The notes beneath the pieces were generated by a model, which did no database searches, was not told the origin of the DNA, and saw only the letters and a list, made by a program, of their open reading frames with translations. The position numbers were made by a program, and so were the translations under genes. From Charina bottae (lineage: Eukaryota; Chordata; Lepidosauria; Squamata; Charinaidae): a stretch of DNA of 64,000 nt. Of the stretch, positions 47,405 through 58,386 are shown piece after piece. Location of the stretch: contig JALMGJ010000063.1 of the NCBI GenBank assembly GCA_023362775.1, positions 1,409,501 to 1,473,500 on the forward strand, written 5' to 3'. Position 1 is the first letter of the stretch; the number at the start of each line of letters is the position of its first letter.

Positions 47405-47702
47405 AGACAGACATGTCAAACCTCTGTTTGAACACATCCAAGGAAGGGGAGGCTACCACATCCCTAGGTAATTGATTCCACCTTTTCCTGCTCTTACTGT
47501 TAAGAAGTTTTCAGTAACATGCATTTCAAATCCGTGTTCCTTTAACTTAAATCTATTTTTCCATATCCTGCACTCTGTAACAAGAAAAAGCAGGTCCTGA
47601 CATCCTTCTATGCAACATCTGTCCATGTATTTGGAGTGCTATCATACCCCATAATCTTTTCTCAAGGCTAAACTTAAAAAACTCCTGTAATCTCTCTCCA
47701 CA
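47405..47702 (-). mobile_element. CR1 LINE, C-terminal and 3' region, minus strand
   Basis: The plus strand reads the inverted CR1 tail: CAAACCTCTGTTTGAACACATCC, then GAATTGATTCCACC-like and AGTTTTCAGTAAC, then CTCTCTCCAC. The extreme CR1 3' end is missing on the left. It ends abruptly at about 47702, where GC-rich sequence begins. Confidence 0.65.
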
Positions 47703-48503
47703 TTACTGCCGCCCTGCGCTCCACCGCCCCAGCCGATCCTCACCGTCGTCTTCCTCCCGCTGATGACGAGGCGTGCCCAACCTGGGCCCTCACAAGGCAG
47801 CTGCTGGCCACGTGAGGCCACCTTCCCCGGGTCCTCATGCGTGACCTGGGGAAGAAAGCCTTACGTGTCCAGCAGCTGCCTCGCGAAGGGCCAGGCCGGG
47901 CATGCTTGGTCTGCAGCGGGAGCAAGAGGACGGTGAAGGTCAGCTAGGGCGGCAGGGGCTGCAGCGTGCAGGGGGCCAAAGGGGCACAGATGGGGGGAGA
48001 TAGGCAGGTGGGGGTGGTTGAAGCGACCGGTCGTAAGTGCAGGCAGGCTGCCAAGTGCCCAAATTTTGATTACGTGACTGCGGGGGTGCTGCAATGGCCA
48101 TAACTTTGGGGACCAGTCATAAGTCCCTTCGTTCAGCACCACCGTAACTTCGAGCGGTTGCTGAACAAATGGTCATAAGTCGGACCGAGGAGGAAGATCT
48201 GGAGACTCCCGCGGATGGCGGCTGAGGACGGCAGCAGAGGACGGCGGATCCCAATTAACAACTTCCAGGACGTCAGCAGCCGGCTCAGAAGCGAGGCATT
48301 CTGGGGCATGTAGTTCCGATGCCTGCGGAAGAAGAGCCGGTTCCCTTACCTTCTCCCTAATCGCGCGGTTGTAACATTGTTAAAAAATAAATATATGAAT
48401 TGTTAGTAATTGGATGTGTGATATTGTAAGCCGCCTAGAGTCCTCCGATAGGGAGGGGATAGGCGGGGTATAAATATGAATAATAAATAATTAAATAAAT
48501 AAA

Positions 48504-48536
<33 letters not shown>

Positions 48537-48549
48537 CGAGGACTACCTG
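47703..48549. mobile_element. GC-rich Tigger-like segment, split by a SINE
   Basis: From 47703 the sequence turns strongly GC- and CpG-rich. It ends in GGTCATAAGTCG (48171-48182), and after the SINE continues GTCGAGGACTACCTG (48535-48549), the same right end as the Tigger-like MITE at 16998-17208. Internal GACCAGTCATAAGTCCCTTCG and GTTGCTGAACAAATGGTC fit such an element. The left end was not found, so it is truncated or joined to the CR1. The right-hand TA is not preserved. Confidence 0.5.
48183..48531 (+). mobile_element. ~510-bp SINE family, 5'-truncated, copy 3
   Basis: It lacks the tRNA head. The middle (GACGTCAGCAGCCGGCTC, GAGCCGGTTCCCTTACC) and the L2-type tail (GTAAGCCGCCTAGAGTCC to GGCGGGGTATAAATATG) match the copy at 35384. 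It ends in AAAT and then TAAG repeats. TAAGTCG at 48176-48182 and 48532-48538 is a short duplication partly made by the TAAG tail. Confidence 0.8.
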
Positions 48550-49140
48550 TGCTGAGTTTAGAGGTGCAGAGTATCTTCTCCATCTCTTGCTTTTGGTTGT
48601 TACTCTCCACTTGACTTGGTCCTCTGTTTTACTCATTAAGAGTAGCTATTACTGCCAGTTTCTGCTATAAAGTCTCTTTTCATGGAACAAATAAATCTTC
48701 ATCCTTTCTCATCAGTTGAAATGTGGTCATTCATTGCTTCAATCCCTTGATATTTTTTTTTTTATCTTGTTACAAGCTTGGATGTGCCAATATGCTGCAA
48801 ATATATGCCAGGTTGCTTTAAGACAAGCATTGAACAAGCACTGTGCAGGCTTCTGTCCATTCCATTTCACAATTGTTCCTTAGGGCTTTTACTCTTTGTT
48901 CCTTTTCCAGCCTCTGAGATTATACAAGTACAAACTCTTGACTTAGAATGGAAATTTGTTAGGGATTCACACTAAAATTCTTGGATCAAGCTCTTCTAGT
49001 AAACTCTGTTCGCTCTCTCATGAGTGAGTTCATTCCGCAGACCATTGTTGCCTTAAATTGTTACAGTCACTGCTTACTCAGCAGGAGGCAGTCGCACAAT
49101 CACCCAAAGTGGGCAATCAGCCCCAATTATGACACTTTGC
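48550..49140. other. unassigned stretch
   Basis: Nothing recognised. Confidence 0.45.
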
Positions 49141-49159
49141 AATCAGCCACTATTTAGGA

Positions 49160-49468
49160 GATTATAATTTATTTTTATTATTTTAATTTATTTATTTTCT
49201 ATCCCGCTTTTATTATTTTTATAAATAACTCAAGGCGGGGAACATACCTAATACTCCTTCCTCCTCCTATTTTCCCCACAACAACAACCCTGTGAGGTGA
49301 GCTGGGCTGAGAGAGAGTGACTGGCCCAAGGTCACCCAGCCAGCTTTCATGCCTCAGGTGGGACTCAAACTCTCAGTCTCCTGGTTTGCCATTGGCTCCT
49401 TCCTAGGACTGAGAGAGAGGGACCGGCCCAAGGTCACCCAGCCGGCTTTCATGCCTAAGGCAGGACTA
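49160..49468 (-). mobile_element. MIR-like tRNA SINE, dimeric core, minus strand
   Basis: The minus-strand order is core unit, core unit, GGGTTGTTGTTGTGGGG block, TTGAGTTATTTATAAA tail. The two core units are 102 bp apart (GTCACCCAGCC at 49331 and 49433 on the plus strand), joined by a GGCAAACCAGGAGACTG junction (inverted here at about 49376-49392). The tRNA head is missing on the right side near 49468. It is inverted relative to the six-unit copy at 50055. Confidence 0.85.
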
Positions 49469-50054
49469 CCTTTTTACTCCTTGGAGCTCAATACATAAAC
49501 TTTCGGAACATACAGCTTCTCTGGGCATTCTCTTTTATTCCTCCTAATGAACTCCATGACAAACTCCTGTTAGCTTTCCCTGCTCATCTGCTCAGTGAAT
49601 TTAGGACTGAGAAAGGATAAGCAGACTAGGTGGCATTAACTAGCCAAACTTGGCTGATCTTAAAAAACTAAGTGGGCCAGTCCCAGTTAGTATTGGATGG
49701 GATACCACAGTCTTGATCTTCTTGGAAGAAAAGCATAATGTAAATGAAATAATTTTTTCTATATATCAGGAAGGATTATTTCTTCTTTTCTGCTGTTTTG
49801 GCACAGGCTGACTTTTTTTCAGTGTTCAAGTATGTATTTGCTGGGGAAGGGGAGAAGACTTGCTACTGAGAAGAAAGCTATTTTTCCCACAAACCAGTTG
49901 CAGTTGAGTACACTAAGTATAACATGCCTTTTGCTGCTGTGTTGAGAAAGGAAGCATGCACAGACACTGTTATTAGAGGGCAGAAGATGTGTTATATGAA
50001 GACATTAAAGAGAAGATAGAGGTTACTATACTCCTTACTGAGCAAGAGTGGCCA
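49469..50054. other. unassigned stretch between inverted SINE copies
   Basis: Part (49620-49760: GGCATTAACTAGCC...GGATGGGATACCAC) loosely resembles a 5S-rRNA-like segment (AGTTAGTATTGGATGGG), but this is too weak to call. Nothing else is seen. Confidence 0.35.
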
Positions 50055-50815
50055 CACCAGTTTGGTCTAGTGGTTAAGGCAATGGGCTAGAAACCAGGAG
50101 ACTGAGAGTTCTAGTCCCGCCTTAGGCATGAAAGCTGGCTGGGTGACCTTGGGCCAGTCCCTCTCTCTCAGCCCTAGGAAGGAGCCAATGGCAAACCAGG
50201 AGACTGTGAGTTCTAGTCCCGCCTTAGGCATGAAAGCTGGGTGGGTGACCTTGGGCCAGTCCCTCTGTCTCAGCCCTTGGAAGAAGCCAATGGCAAACCA
50301 GGTGACTGAGAGTTCTAGTCCCGCCTTAGGCATGAAAGCCAGCTGGGTGACCTTGGGCCAGTCCCTCTCTCTCAGCCCTAGGAAGGAGCCAATCGCAAAC
50401 CAGGAGACTGAGAGTTCTAGTCCCGCCTTAGGCATGAAAGCCAGCTGGGTGACCTTGGGCCAGCCCCTCTCTCTCAACCCTTGGAAGGAGCCAATCACAA
50501 ACCAGAAGACTGTGAGTTCTAGTCCCGCCTTAGGCATGAAAGCCAGCTGGGTGACCTTGGGCCAGTCCCTCTCTCTCAGCCCTAGGAAGGAGCCAATCAC
50601 AAACCAGGAGACTGAGAGTTCTAGTCCCGCCTTAGGCATGAAAGCCGGCTGGGTGACCCTGGGCCAGTCACACTCTCTCAGCCCAACCCACCTCACAGGG
50701 TTGCTGTTGTGGGGAAAAGAGGAGGAGGAAGGATTATTAGGTATGTTCGCTGCCTTGAGTTATTTATAAAAAATAATAAAGGTGGGATAGAAAATAAATA
50801 AACAAACAAACAAAT
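50055..50815 (+). mobile_element. MIR-like tRNA SINE with six tandem 102-bp core units
   Basis: A normal head (CAGTTTGGTCTAGTGGTTAAGGC) and tail (GTTGCTGTTGTGGGG, TTGAGTTATTTATAAA, AAAT repeats) enclose six core units. Unit starts at AAACCA fall at 50091, 50193, 50295, 50397, 50499 and 50601, exactly 102 bp apart. Each joins the next through GGAGCCAAT(G/C)NCAAACCAGGAGACTG. Because 102 is divisible by three, the repeats give long open frames on both strands (50128-50769 plus, 50067-50696 minus) with a 34-residue period. These are not genes. Confidence 0.93.
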
Positions 50816-52084
50816 AAATAAAAAAAATCATCGGGACATACATTTTATTGTGCTGTAGATATGTACAAAAGTAAAATATGTTTCCCTTTAAAATATTTAG
50901 CTCTTTGGTCTTTATTTATTAAACAGAAATATCATAGACATATTCCAGGTGGTGATAATAGCATCTAGTGATATTCCCTCCATTAACAATCCTGGTTGTG
51001 GTGTTTGACAACTCATTTCAGAGTTTCCCCCTATAAAATCAATGTCATCAACTTGAGACTATTTTTGCTGGCTTCACAGTATCATCGCAGTTCTGCTCCA
51101 AGTCTCACTTAATAACAACATTTTTATGATGAATAGAGGTGATTTCTGAAAGGTCTCTGAACAATGGATGCTGAATAAATTGATGTCTTTTCCGGTTTAT
51201 TTCCTAACTAGCTTCTGGCTGAGCCTTGGAGAGTGTTTTGGCTGCATTGATGTTTGCATTTCTAGTGACAGTGTATGTCCTGCTTATCCTGAGGCTCTTT
51301 CTAAGAAAATAACCCATTCATCAGTGTGGCAGCCCTGTCATGGTCAGCCTTTAATGTCCATGCCAAGGAGCTGCAGTTGTGACTCTAGAAGGAGAATGAG
51401 AATTAAGCAGCATCAAACAATTAAAGAATCTCCAATTAATTAACTCATTTACTTTGTTTCTGGGCAGCTAACAATCAAGATCAGCAAAAGGTGAAAAAAC
51501 AATCTGCTAAAAAATAATAAACCCATCCATAATATAAATAAAAACTGACATTAAAATATTAAACAGAAAATATAAAGAGACATGCAATTGCCAGATTCCA
51601 GTCTTCACACTTAAGGGTTGGGTATATAATTCCCATCTACACAACTGTTTCCTGCATGGTGCAGAATAGAGGAGGAATCACCTGGTATCCTACATTCCAT
51701 CTTTACTCTGCTACTGTTATGTAATTAAAAGTTTATGGCTAAATTAACCAAAGGCCCTTTGGAACTGTCCGTGCTAATTACCCACAGTGTTGTTTTCAGT
51801 GGCCCTGGAAAGTTCTATGCTGCCTTTTAATATATAGCTGGAGATATATGGATAATGTAATTGTTGCCTGTTGTTCATGTTTCTCTCTCCCCCTGCTTTT
51901 GCCTACCTTCTGTCCCATTTTCCCAGTAAACTGTTTTTTATGTTTTCTGTTGTTCAATAAACAAAAACTATACTTTGCTAGGTGAACTGAGTGGCATGTG
52001 CTTGCTCAGATCTGAATATAGGGATTGACTGGGAGTGTCCTGGAGGCAAACTAAACTGTTTTCAAACATAACATGCCCTCCTCT
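50816..52084. other. unassigned stretch
   Basis: No element or gene is recognised. The frame at 51168-51443 has no motif. Confidence 0.45.
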
Positions 52085-53228
52085 TGTACTAGATATAACA
52101 ACCATATCTTAATCGCCTTTTTGAAACCCAAGAGGGAAGGAGCAGACTGCATCTCCATGGGAAGGGAATTCTAAAATTTGGAAGCAGTGATGGAAAATGC
52201 TTGCTTCTGAGGTCCCATCTGATGATGGTCTTGTATAGACAGGAGGTCCCATCTTGTATAGACAGGACCTGAAGGGAGTTGACTCTATTCAATCTGATTG
52301 TACCAGCAGATGAACAGAGAAGTTGGTCCCTTTTTATATTAAATTTTATTAGGTTTCAAGAGAAGAATAAAAACTACAAAGAAACAAAAAACTACAAAGA
52401 AAGAAAAAAAACTAAAAAAGTGCAGAAACACAAGAGATTTTTTTTCCCAATTTACAAAAAGATGTGGCTTCTTACTTTTAACAGCAAGGATATACAAAAA
52501 TCTCCATAATCAATCTCTTACTCTATAGTAAACCAAAACACCACATTATTTCTATAAGTCATTCCACTTTAACACATAATAAAAATCACTAAGTACAGTT
52601 ACTCCTCCCCCTTATATTAAAATAAAGAAAAAAAAGTTCATATAAACCTCCTAAACATCTTTCTCCCCTCCAAAAGATAAAACATATTTAATTATTCCCT
52701 TCCTACCACTATTCTATTCATTTCTGTCTACTATTATAAGAATCAAATTAAAAAGCACATAAGTTGTCTTTATACTTAAATAGTACAATTTTAATAATCC
52801 CAATCTTAATAAACCAAAAAAACAAAGACAATTCAAAACAGTAATTCCATATCTTTAAAAGGGAATAACATCAATCAAATCCATAAAGCAAACCAGATAA
52901 ACATTCTTTAACCATAATACAACAGTTTTAATGATTTTAATCTTAATAAACCCAAAAAACAAAGCCAATTCAAAACAGTAAATCCAAATCTTTAAAGGCA
53001 AATAGCATCAATCAAATCCTTAAAGCAAACCAGATGAACATTCTTCAACCCTTATCCCACTTCAAAATAAACCAAAGCAGTTACATATCCCCACAATGTG
53101 CACAGAGTTTTCCTCTTGAAAGAATCAAACAGCCCAACTGCCCCCCTCAAAGATTCCAGGTTCTTTTCATGGCATTCCACCAGGAGATCGATTTTATTTA
53201 TGGCTTGCAGATCACTCTCTCCCTTTTT

Positions 53229-53433
53229 TGTTGTTGTTCAGTCGTTTGGACGCCAGGCCTTCCTGTCCTCCACTGTCACCCGGAGTTTACTCAAATTCAT
53301 GTTCATTACATCGGTGATGCTATCTAACCATCTCATCCTCTGCCGTCCCCTTCTCCTTTTGCCTTCAGTCTTTCCCAGCATCAGGGTCTTTTCCAGTGAG
53401 TCCTCTCTTCGCATTATGTGGCCAAAGTATTTT
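53229..53433 (-). mobile_element. BovB 3' fragment, subfamily B, internally deleted
   Basis: The end TTGTTGTTGTTCAGTCGTTTGG jumps directly to ACGCCAGGCCTTCCTGTCC, missing the GACTCTTCGTGACCTCATGG stretch present in sister copies. It continues to GCATTATGTGGCCAAAGTATT. No clear duplication was found. Confidence 0.85.
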
Positions 53434-53526
53434 CTCCAACTCCATTATCCAATCTTCATCCAGCATCTCGATAAAAATCCCAATCTCAGTCTTAAAAAAA
53501 ACCTTTCTATCAGTCTTAAATTCCTC

Positions 53527-53632
53527 AATTTATTTTTATTTTATTTATTTTTCAATTTCTATTACCACCCCATCTCCCCTGAAGGGGACTCTGGGCGGTT
53601 TACAATTTCATCCACCACATCCCTAACCTGAT
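53527..53632 (-). mobile_element. L2-type SINE/LINE tail, minus strand
   Basis: On the minus strand it reads GTAAACCGCCCAGAGTCCCC to GGGGAGATGGGGTGGTAATAG with AAAATA repeats, an L2-group 3' end. Confidence 0.65.
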
Positions 53633-54330
53633 GGCACATTTTAGATCTCATATTTTCCACAATGTCCTGGATATCTTGCACAAAAGCTTGATAGAAGTCA
53701 GAAGAAATCTGTTTAAAATCCTGGTGAAAGTCAGAAAGAATCTGTTTGAAATCCTCCATGTCTCACGCAGTAGATTATGGCGCCCCCTAGGAGCTTAACC
53801 AGCAAAAGTCGAAGATATGGAAGAGTTCCAAAGTGTGTTTACATAAAGTGAGAGTGAGATAGCAGACAGTTCTCTGAAGATCATTCAGTGACCTGTTAGA
53901 ACCAGTGAATGGAGCAGAGCTTAACGTTGTGTACACTCGTGGGCAGAAAAAGGAATATTGTTTAAAAACACAGCCTGTGAGCATGTTAGAGAGATTCAGG
54001 TTCTAATTTTTACGCTTTTAGCCCACCCAAGCATAAAAAAACACATGCTTAGTCATTGCAGGTACAAAAAATAAGTACGTAAGAGTTCTTACATTTATTC
54101 TGTCCAGGTACAGCCATTTCAGTAGAAAATTGGTTTCAGTTCTTCTTTCTGTTCCCTAAACTGAATACTTCTGGCCCTGTTTGGAGAAAGGGGCTTGAGG
54201 CCTAGGCATGGCCTCTCCATGGAAGAGCTAAGGCACGTGCGTCCTACCCCATCGGTGGAAGAATCAGAGAGAGAGAAGAGGAAGTGGGAGGGGCAACAAG
54301 CAGCTTCCTCTAGTAGCAGAGAGTTTGCCT

Positions 54331-54454
54331 GTGGAGTCCTTGGTGCTCTCTGAGCCTTGTTGTCTTCTTGCAGATGTTTCATTGCCAGGCTAGGCAACAT
54401 CTTCAGTGCGAAAAGGGAGTGGGACTTGCTCTCTGTTTATATACCATGGCATAG
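54331..54454 (-). mobile_element. Penelope-like element 3' end, family 1
   Basis: This 124-bp insertion has the perfect 10-bp duplication GAGTTTGCCT (54321-54330 and 54455-54464). It starts at the same base (GTGGAGTCCTTGGTGCTCTC) as the coding copy at 57432 and matches that copy's first ~120 bases closely. It fixes the family's 3' terminus independently. Confidence 0.88.
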
Positions 54455-55560
54455 GAGTTTGCCTCCTAGAGCAATCACCCATATGCTAATGAGGCATTCT
54501 CAAGGGAAAGTGAAAACAGAAAGCTGAAGGTTCAAATCAGCTGATTCAATGTGTAGGAAAATGCTAATGTATTCAAATTTAATACAAAAATAATAACAGG
54601 AAGACAATTGTTTACTCTCAATCTTTGGAATTTCCTTTGGAAGGAAAACTAAATCCAAAACTTAAAAGAATTTTTTAAAAAAAGTAATCCCAAAAATAAT
54701 GATAAGCACCAAGAGAACCAGCTTCTCCTCGCTGTAGAAAGCCTCTCTTGGGGTACATATACTTAAAAAAAAATACAAATTGGTGATTTAGAAATGGGGT
54801 GGCTGGACTTAGTGTCCCTTTAAGGCTACAGCATGGCTTGGAAAGTGATGAAGTCCCCACCTCCCAGCTGGCTCTTACCAGTCGAATGCGAAATGCTGTT
54901 TGCGATCTTCTGGCTGCAAGCAGCCATCCGGAGGACAGATGGGATGATTCCAGGTATTCTCCTTGATCCGGAGAATGTTTCTTGGCTTCAGGAAAACCTG
55001 CCTGAGCCTGAAAAAAGTTATCGTGTTGTCAGCTCCGCCTGCTGAACCAGCGGGCACAGCCGTTCAGTCCGCCATTCCCACCGGAAGCAGAGAAGTTGGT
55101 CCCTCAGATTACCTGGTCTTGAGCCATATATGGCCATAAAGGTGACAACCAGCATCTTGAATTGCACCTTGAATTGTAATCCAAGTAAGAGGTGACTAAG
55201 GCATGAATGTAGCAGGGCCTTCTGATCCAGGAATAGCCACAACAGGCACACAAGATGTAACAGTACAAAAGCCCTCCTGGCCATAGTTGTGAGTCCATGA
55301 GGACCCCAAATTGTGAACTACCTCTCAGTGGGGGAATGCAACTCCGTTCAGAGTCAAACATGGTATTGTTTGGCCCACAACCCGAAGCCACTGTCTTGCA
55401 GAGATTCTGTTTGAGTCTGTTCCTTTCCATCCAGACCTTGACAGCCTCCAGGCCCTGGGCCAGCACTTTTACAACATCACCTGTTCGGCCCAGGGCCAAG
55501 ATGCATAGCTGGGTATCCTCAGCATACTGAGGATACCAGACCCTCTGCCGGTATCTTCCC

Positions 55561-56385
55561 ACATGCTCTTCTGCACTGATGTCCTACTGGTGTCTTAGTT
55601 CTCTCTAAGCTATTTTTGTGCAGCTTTATTTCCCGTAAAGTCTCATTGCTCTTATAGTTACTATATTTGTTCCATTTCACAATGCAGTACTCTCTGTTTC
55701 CAGATGTCTGTTGAAGTAAGCAATGGGTATGTATCTGAGACTGACATCTGATTTTTTCAGGCACAGAAATATGAGGGGGAGTTGAGTTAGAGGTTAATGC
55801 TGTATAATACGATTGGGAGCTTTTTCAGTGTATTTTTTCATCAATGATCCTCCCCTCCATTTTGAAAAGAATACTATAAGCATGAACATTATGTTGTGTT
55901 AAGTAGAATGACAAATAAAAATCTCTCTAGGGAGATAGGTAGTGTATGAGCTAAATTTGAGTATTAAGAAACTTGGTTTGTCATAAATAATGTGAAGTGT
56001 ATTAGCCTTATTTCTAATGTATTTATGACTCTAATGGGTGTTGTACAAATGGGAGAAACAGCAATTCCTGCAGATCTACAGTGCCAAGCTAAAAAAATAG
56101 GTAATGTTTAGCTGTGAGGAGAGAGCTGGGGAAGATTACAGCAGATGAGATGGCAAATCCATATTAGTGTAATCACTAGATGATAACAGATTGTAGATTG
56201 ACAGCTACTGTTGAACTTGACATAGATTCTTTATTGTGATGTAGATGACAAGAAGGTTTGGGAGACTACTGAAAATTTTGTGTATTTAAAAACTCTTGTT
56301 TTGTATCATTCAGATTCTAATACTTCCCAGATACTTAATATAAGCTTTATACAGGCTCCCTTTTTGCACCCATTCTGCTTTGTTT
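55561..56385. other. unassigned stretch
   Basis: Nothing recognised. Confidence 0.45.
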
Positions 56386-57112
56386 AAAAGGAATCCTCAA
56401 AATTGGGGACTTCCGGTGAGAATATGGCAGACTGAGCAGCTGTGTCCACGAGCTCCTTGGACAGAACTGGCTTCATGGCAGTTTTTTGGGCTCAGGCTGG
56501 TTTCTCCTGTAGCTCAGAGCTTTTTTCCGGATTAAGGGAAAAGCTTGGAATCGATCCGTTCGTCCTCCGGATGGCAAGTTGTAGCCAGGAGATCATGGAC
56601 AGCATGCATGATCGACAGGTAAAGACTTTGCCGGGAGGCTGGGATTTCATCATTTCTGAGCCGCGCTGCAGCCCTTAAAGGGACAGTAAGTCCTGCCTTC
56701 TCATTTCTGAAGCACCCAATTTATTTATTTTTTAAGTTTAGAACCCTAAGAGAGGCTTTCTACAGTAAGAAGAAACGGACTCTCTTGGTGCTTATCATCA
56801 TTTCTGAATTACTTTTTAAAATCTTTTTAAGTTTTGGCTTGCTTTCCCGTTCAAGGATTAAGGAAGACTGAGAGTAAATAATTGCCTTTCTGTTATTATT
56901 TTTGTACTGAGTTTGAAGGATTGAATATTTTCCTACACGTTGGATTTCTCGTTTTTAATTCTTTTTCTGTTCACTTTCCTTGAGATCTGCTTGTTAGTAC
57001 ACCTTTTTCTGTTTCAATTTTATTTGGAAACTTTGTATCAACTTATTAACTCATTAACTCCTATCTATGTGAATCAAATATCTAGGGGGTGTCATAATCT
57101 ACTGCCTGAAAT

Positions 57113-57376
57113 ATGGAAGATTTTAAAGAGGTTTTTTCAGAGTTTCATCATGAGCATAAGCAGTCCTTTAAAGAGATTTTTTCAGAGTGCTGTCAAGCTA
57201 TTCTGCAGAATATATGGGACATTGAGGAAGAGATTATTTCTAAAGTGTACCATCCGGCTGAAGATGTTATGGAGGAAGATGAAGATCTTGGTAAAGATGG
57301 AGATGTTCTTGTTGTCAGTGACACTGAAGTAATGCCAGGCGAAGGTTACATCTTGGTGTTGAAGGGGTTAAAGTGA
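57113..57376 (+). CDS. short L1-like ORF of unknown function
   Basis: This 87-residue frame begins MEDFKEVFSEFHHEHKQSF, is acidic (EEDEDLGKDGDVLVV) and is likely helical at its N-terminus. The minus-strand element at 52332-55087 has a related start (MEDFKQILSDFHQDFKQ, 53562-53759), with a repeated FKQ/FYQ pattern. Conservation of this start between two elements suggests a once-translated ORF1-like protein. No known domain is recognised, and a mutated or truncated remnant is equally possible. Confidence 0.45.
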   Translation: MEDFKEVFSEFHHEHKQSFKEIFSECCQAILQNIWDIEEEIISKVYHPAEDVMEEDEDLGKDGDVLVVSDTEVMPGEGYILVLKGLK

Positions 57377-57768
57377 CAGTTTGAACTACAGATTATAACG
57401 AGTTTTGTTTTTATGGGGAAATGTTATGTCTGTGGAGTCCTTGGTGCTCTCTGAGCCTTGTTGTTTTCTTGCAGACGTTTCATTGCCAGGCTAGGCAACA
57501 TCTTCAGTGCGAAAAGGGAGTGGGACTTGCTCTCTGTTTATATACCATGGCTTGTCCTGCTTGTGTTGGTGGAGGTGTTGTTCTCTCCCTAGGAGTTCCT
57601 TGATTGGGCTGTTGTTTGCTACTTGGTTGCTTGACTGAGTTAATAGTTCTTTGATTAGGGTATATTGTGCTGTTTGATTGTTCCTCTGGTGCTACTCCTG
57701 GTGTTAATCTTTGCATATCTGGGTGATGATTGCTGGCAAGGAGGTGTTCTGGTCTTCTGGCTTTTCTA

Positions 57769-58359
57769 TTATCTCTTATTAATGGTATGTAAATGTTTAC
57801 CTCTGTGTCTGTTGATGGCTGCTTTGTCTGAGTGCCAAGCTTCCAGGAATTCTCTAGCATTTTTGGATTTTGCTTGGTTTAAGGTGCTCACAGTTTCCCA
57901 GTTGAAAGTATGGTTAAGTCTGTCCATGTGTTGTGAGATTAAGGAGTTTTCATTATGTCTTCTGACTGCTACTTGGTGTTCGTGGATGCGTTCTGCTAGT
58001 CTTCTGCCAGTCTGTCCTACATAGTGGCTGTTACAGTCCTTACACTGTATGTTGTAGATAACTCCTGTTTTTTCTTCTTGGGCTACTGGGTCTTTTGGGT
58101 TACTTACGATGTTCTGAAGGGTTTTGGTTGGTTTGTGTGCTACGGTGATGACGTATGGTTGTAACAGTCTATTGGCAGTTTCTGAGATGTTTCTGATGTA
58201 TGGCAATGTAATCCTTTTCATAGCTTCTGTTGGTTTTGCTGTGGTGGGTTGCATGGTCAGGCACGTTTTGATAAAGTTGTGTGGGTATCCATTTTGCTGG
58301 AAGATGCTGAATAGATAATCTGTTTCCTTTTTCTGGTGTTCTGGGTTGCTGTAGTGCAT
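57769..58359 (-). pseudogene. Penelope-like GIY-YIG endonuclease region
   Basis: This 196-residue frame is the C-terminal half of the PLE protein. The endonuclease core shows GVIYNIQC (99-106), the paired cysteines CKDC (106-109) seen in PLE linkers, HYVGQTGRR (112-120), a helix with ERIHEHQ (123-129) and a downstream FLEAW glutamate (about 171-175). It would nick DNA for insertion. It lies in the same frame as the RT above it and is separated only by one in-frame TGA at about 58384-58386. The domain itself has no internal break. Confidence 0.9.
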
Positions 58360-58386
58360 TTGTGCTCGTCTGAATAGTGTTCTTAC

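Larger units (their letters stand above)
52332..55087 (-). mobile_element. L1-like short element with nested insertions
   Basis: A perfect 17-bp duplication CAGAGAAGTTGGTCCCT (52315-52331 and 55088-55104) sets the borders. On the minus strand it has the same 5' leader as the element at 56405: TTCATCACTTTCCAAGC, TTAAAGGGACACTAAGTCC, and AGAGAGGCTTTCTACAG (about 54740-54760). A short frame starts MEDFKQILSDFHQDFKQ (53759), followed by an A/T-rich 3' part ending AATAAAATTTAATATAAAAA. A Penelope 3' end (54331-54454), a BovB piece (53229-53433) and a SINE-like tail (53527-53632) sit inside. No RT or endonuclease is encoded. Confidence 0.8.
52085..55560 (-). mobile_element. L2/CR1-group LINE fragment split by an L1-like element
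   Basis: On the minus strand, 55560 to about 55105 reads YAEDTQLCI, VWMERNRLKQNL, GVLMDSQL, then HALVTSYLDYN and FKVQFKMLVVTFMAIYGSRPGNLRDQL through frameshifts. These are the L2-type RT end and C-terminal blocks. The L1-like insertion at 52332-55087 has a 17-bp duplication lying in this LINE, so 52085-52314 is probably its 3' untranslated part. That last point is inferred from the duplication. Confidence 0.65.

Noticed and set aside
49640..49745. A 5S-rRNA-like stretch (AGTTAGTATTGGATGGGATACCAC)
   Set aside because: Similarity is limited to a short block resembling the 5S-like part of some SINEs; too weak to call a 5S gene or element.
50091..50700. Regularly spaced repeats resembling a CRISPR array
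   Set aside because: The units are contiguous with no unique spacers, and they are recognisably SINE core sequence in a vertebrate genome.
50067..50769. Two open frames over 200 codons on opposite strands with a 34-residue repeat, looking like a repeat protein
   Set aside because: They are produced by the 102-bp SINE core units; both strands are open because the period is a multiple of three and the repeats are similar.
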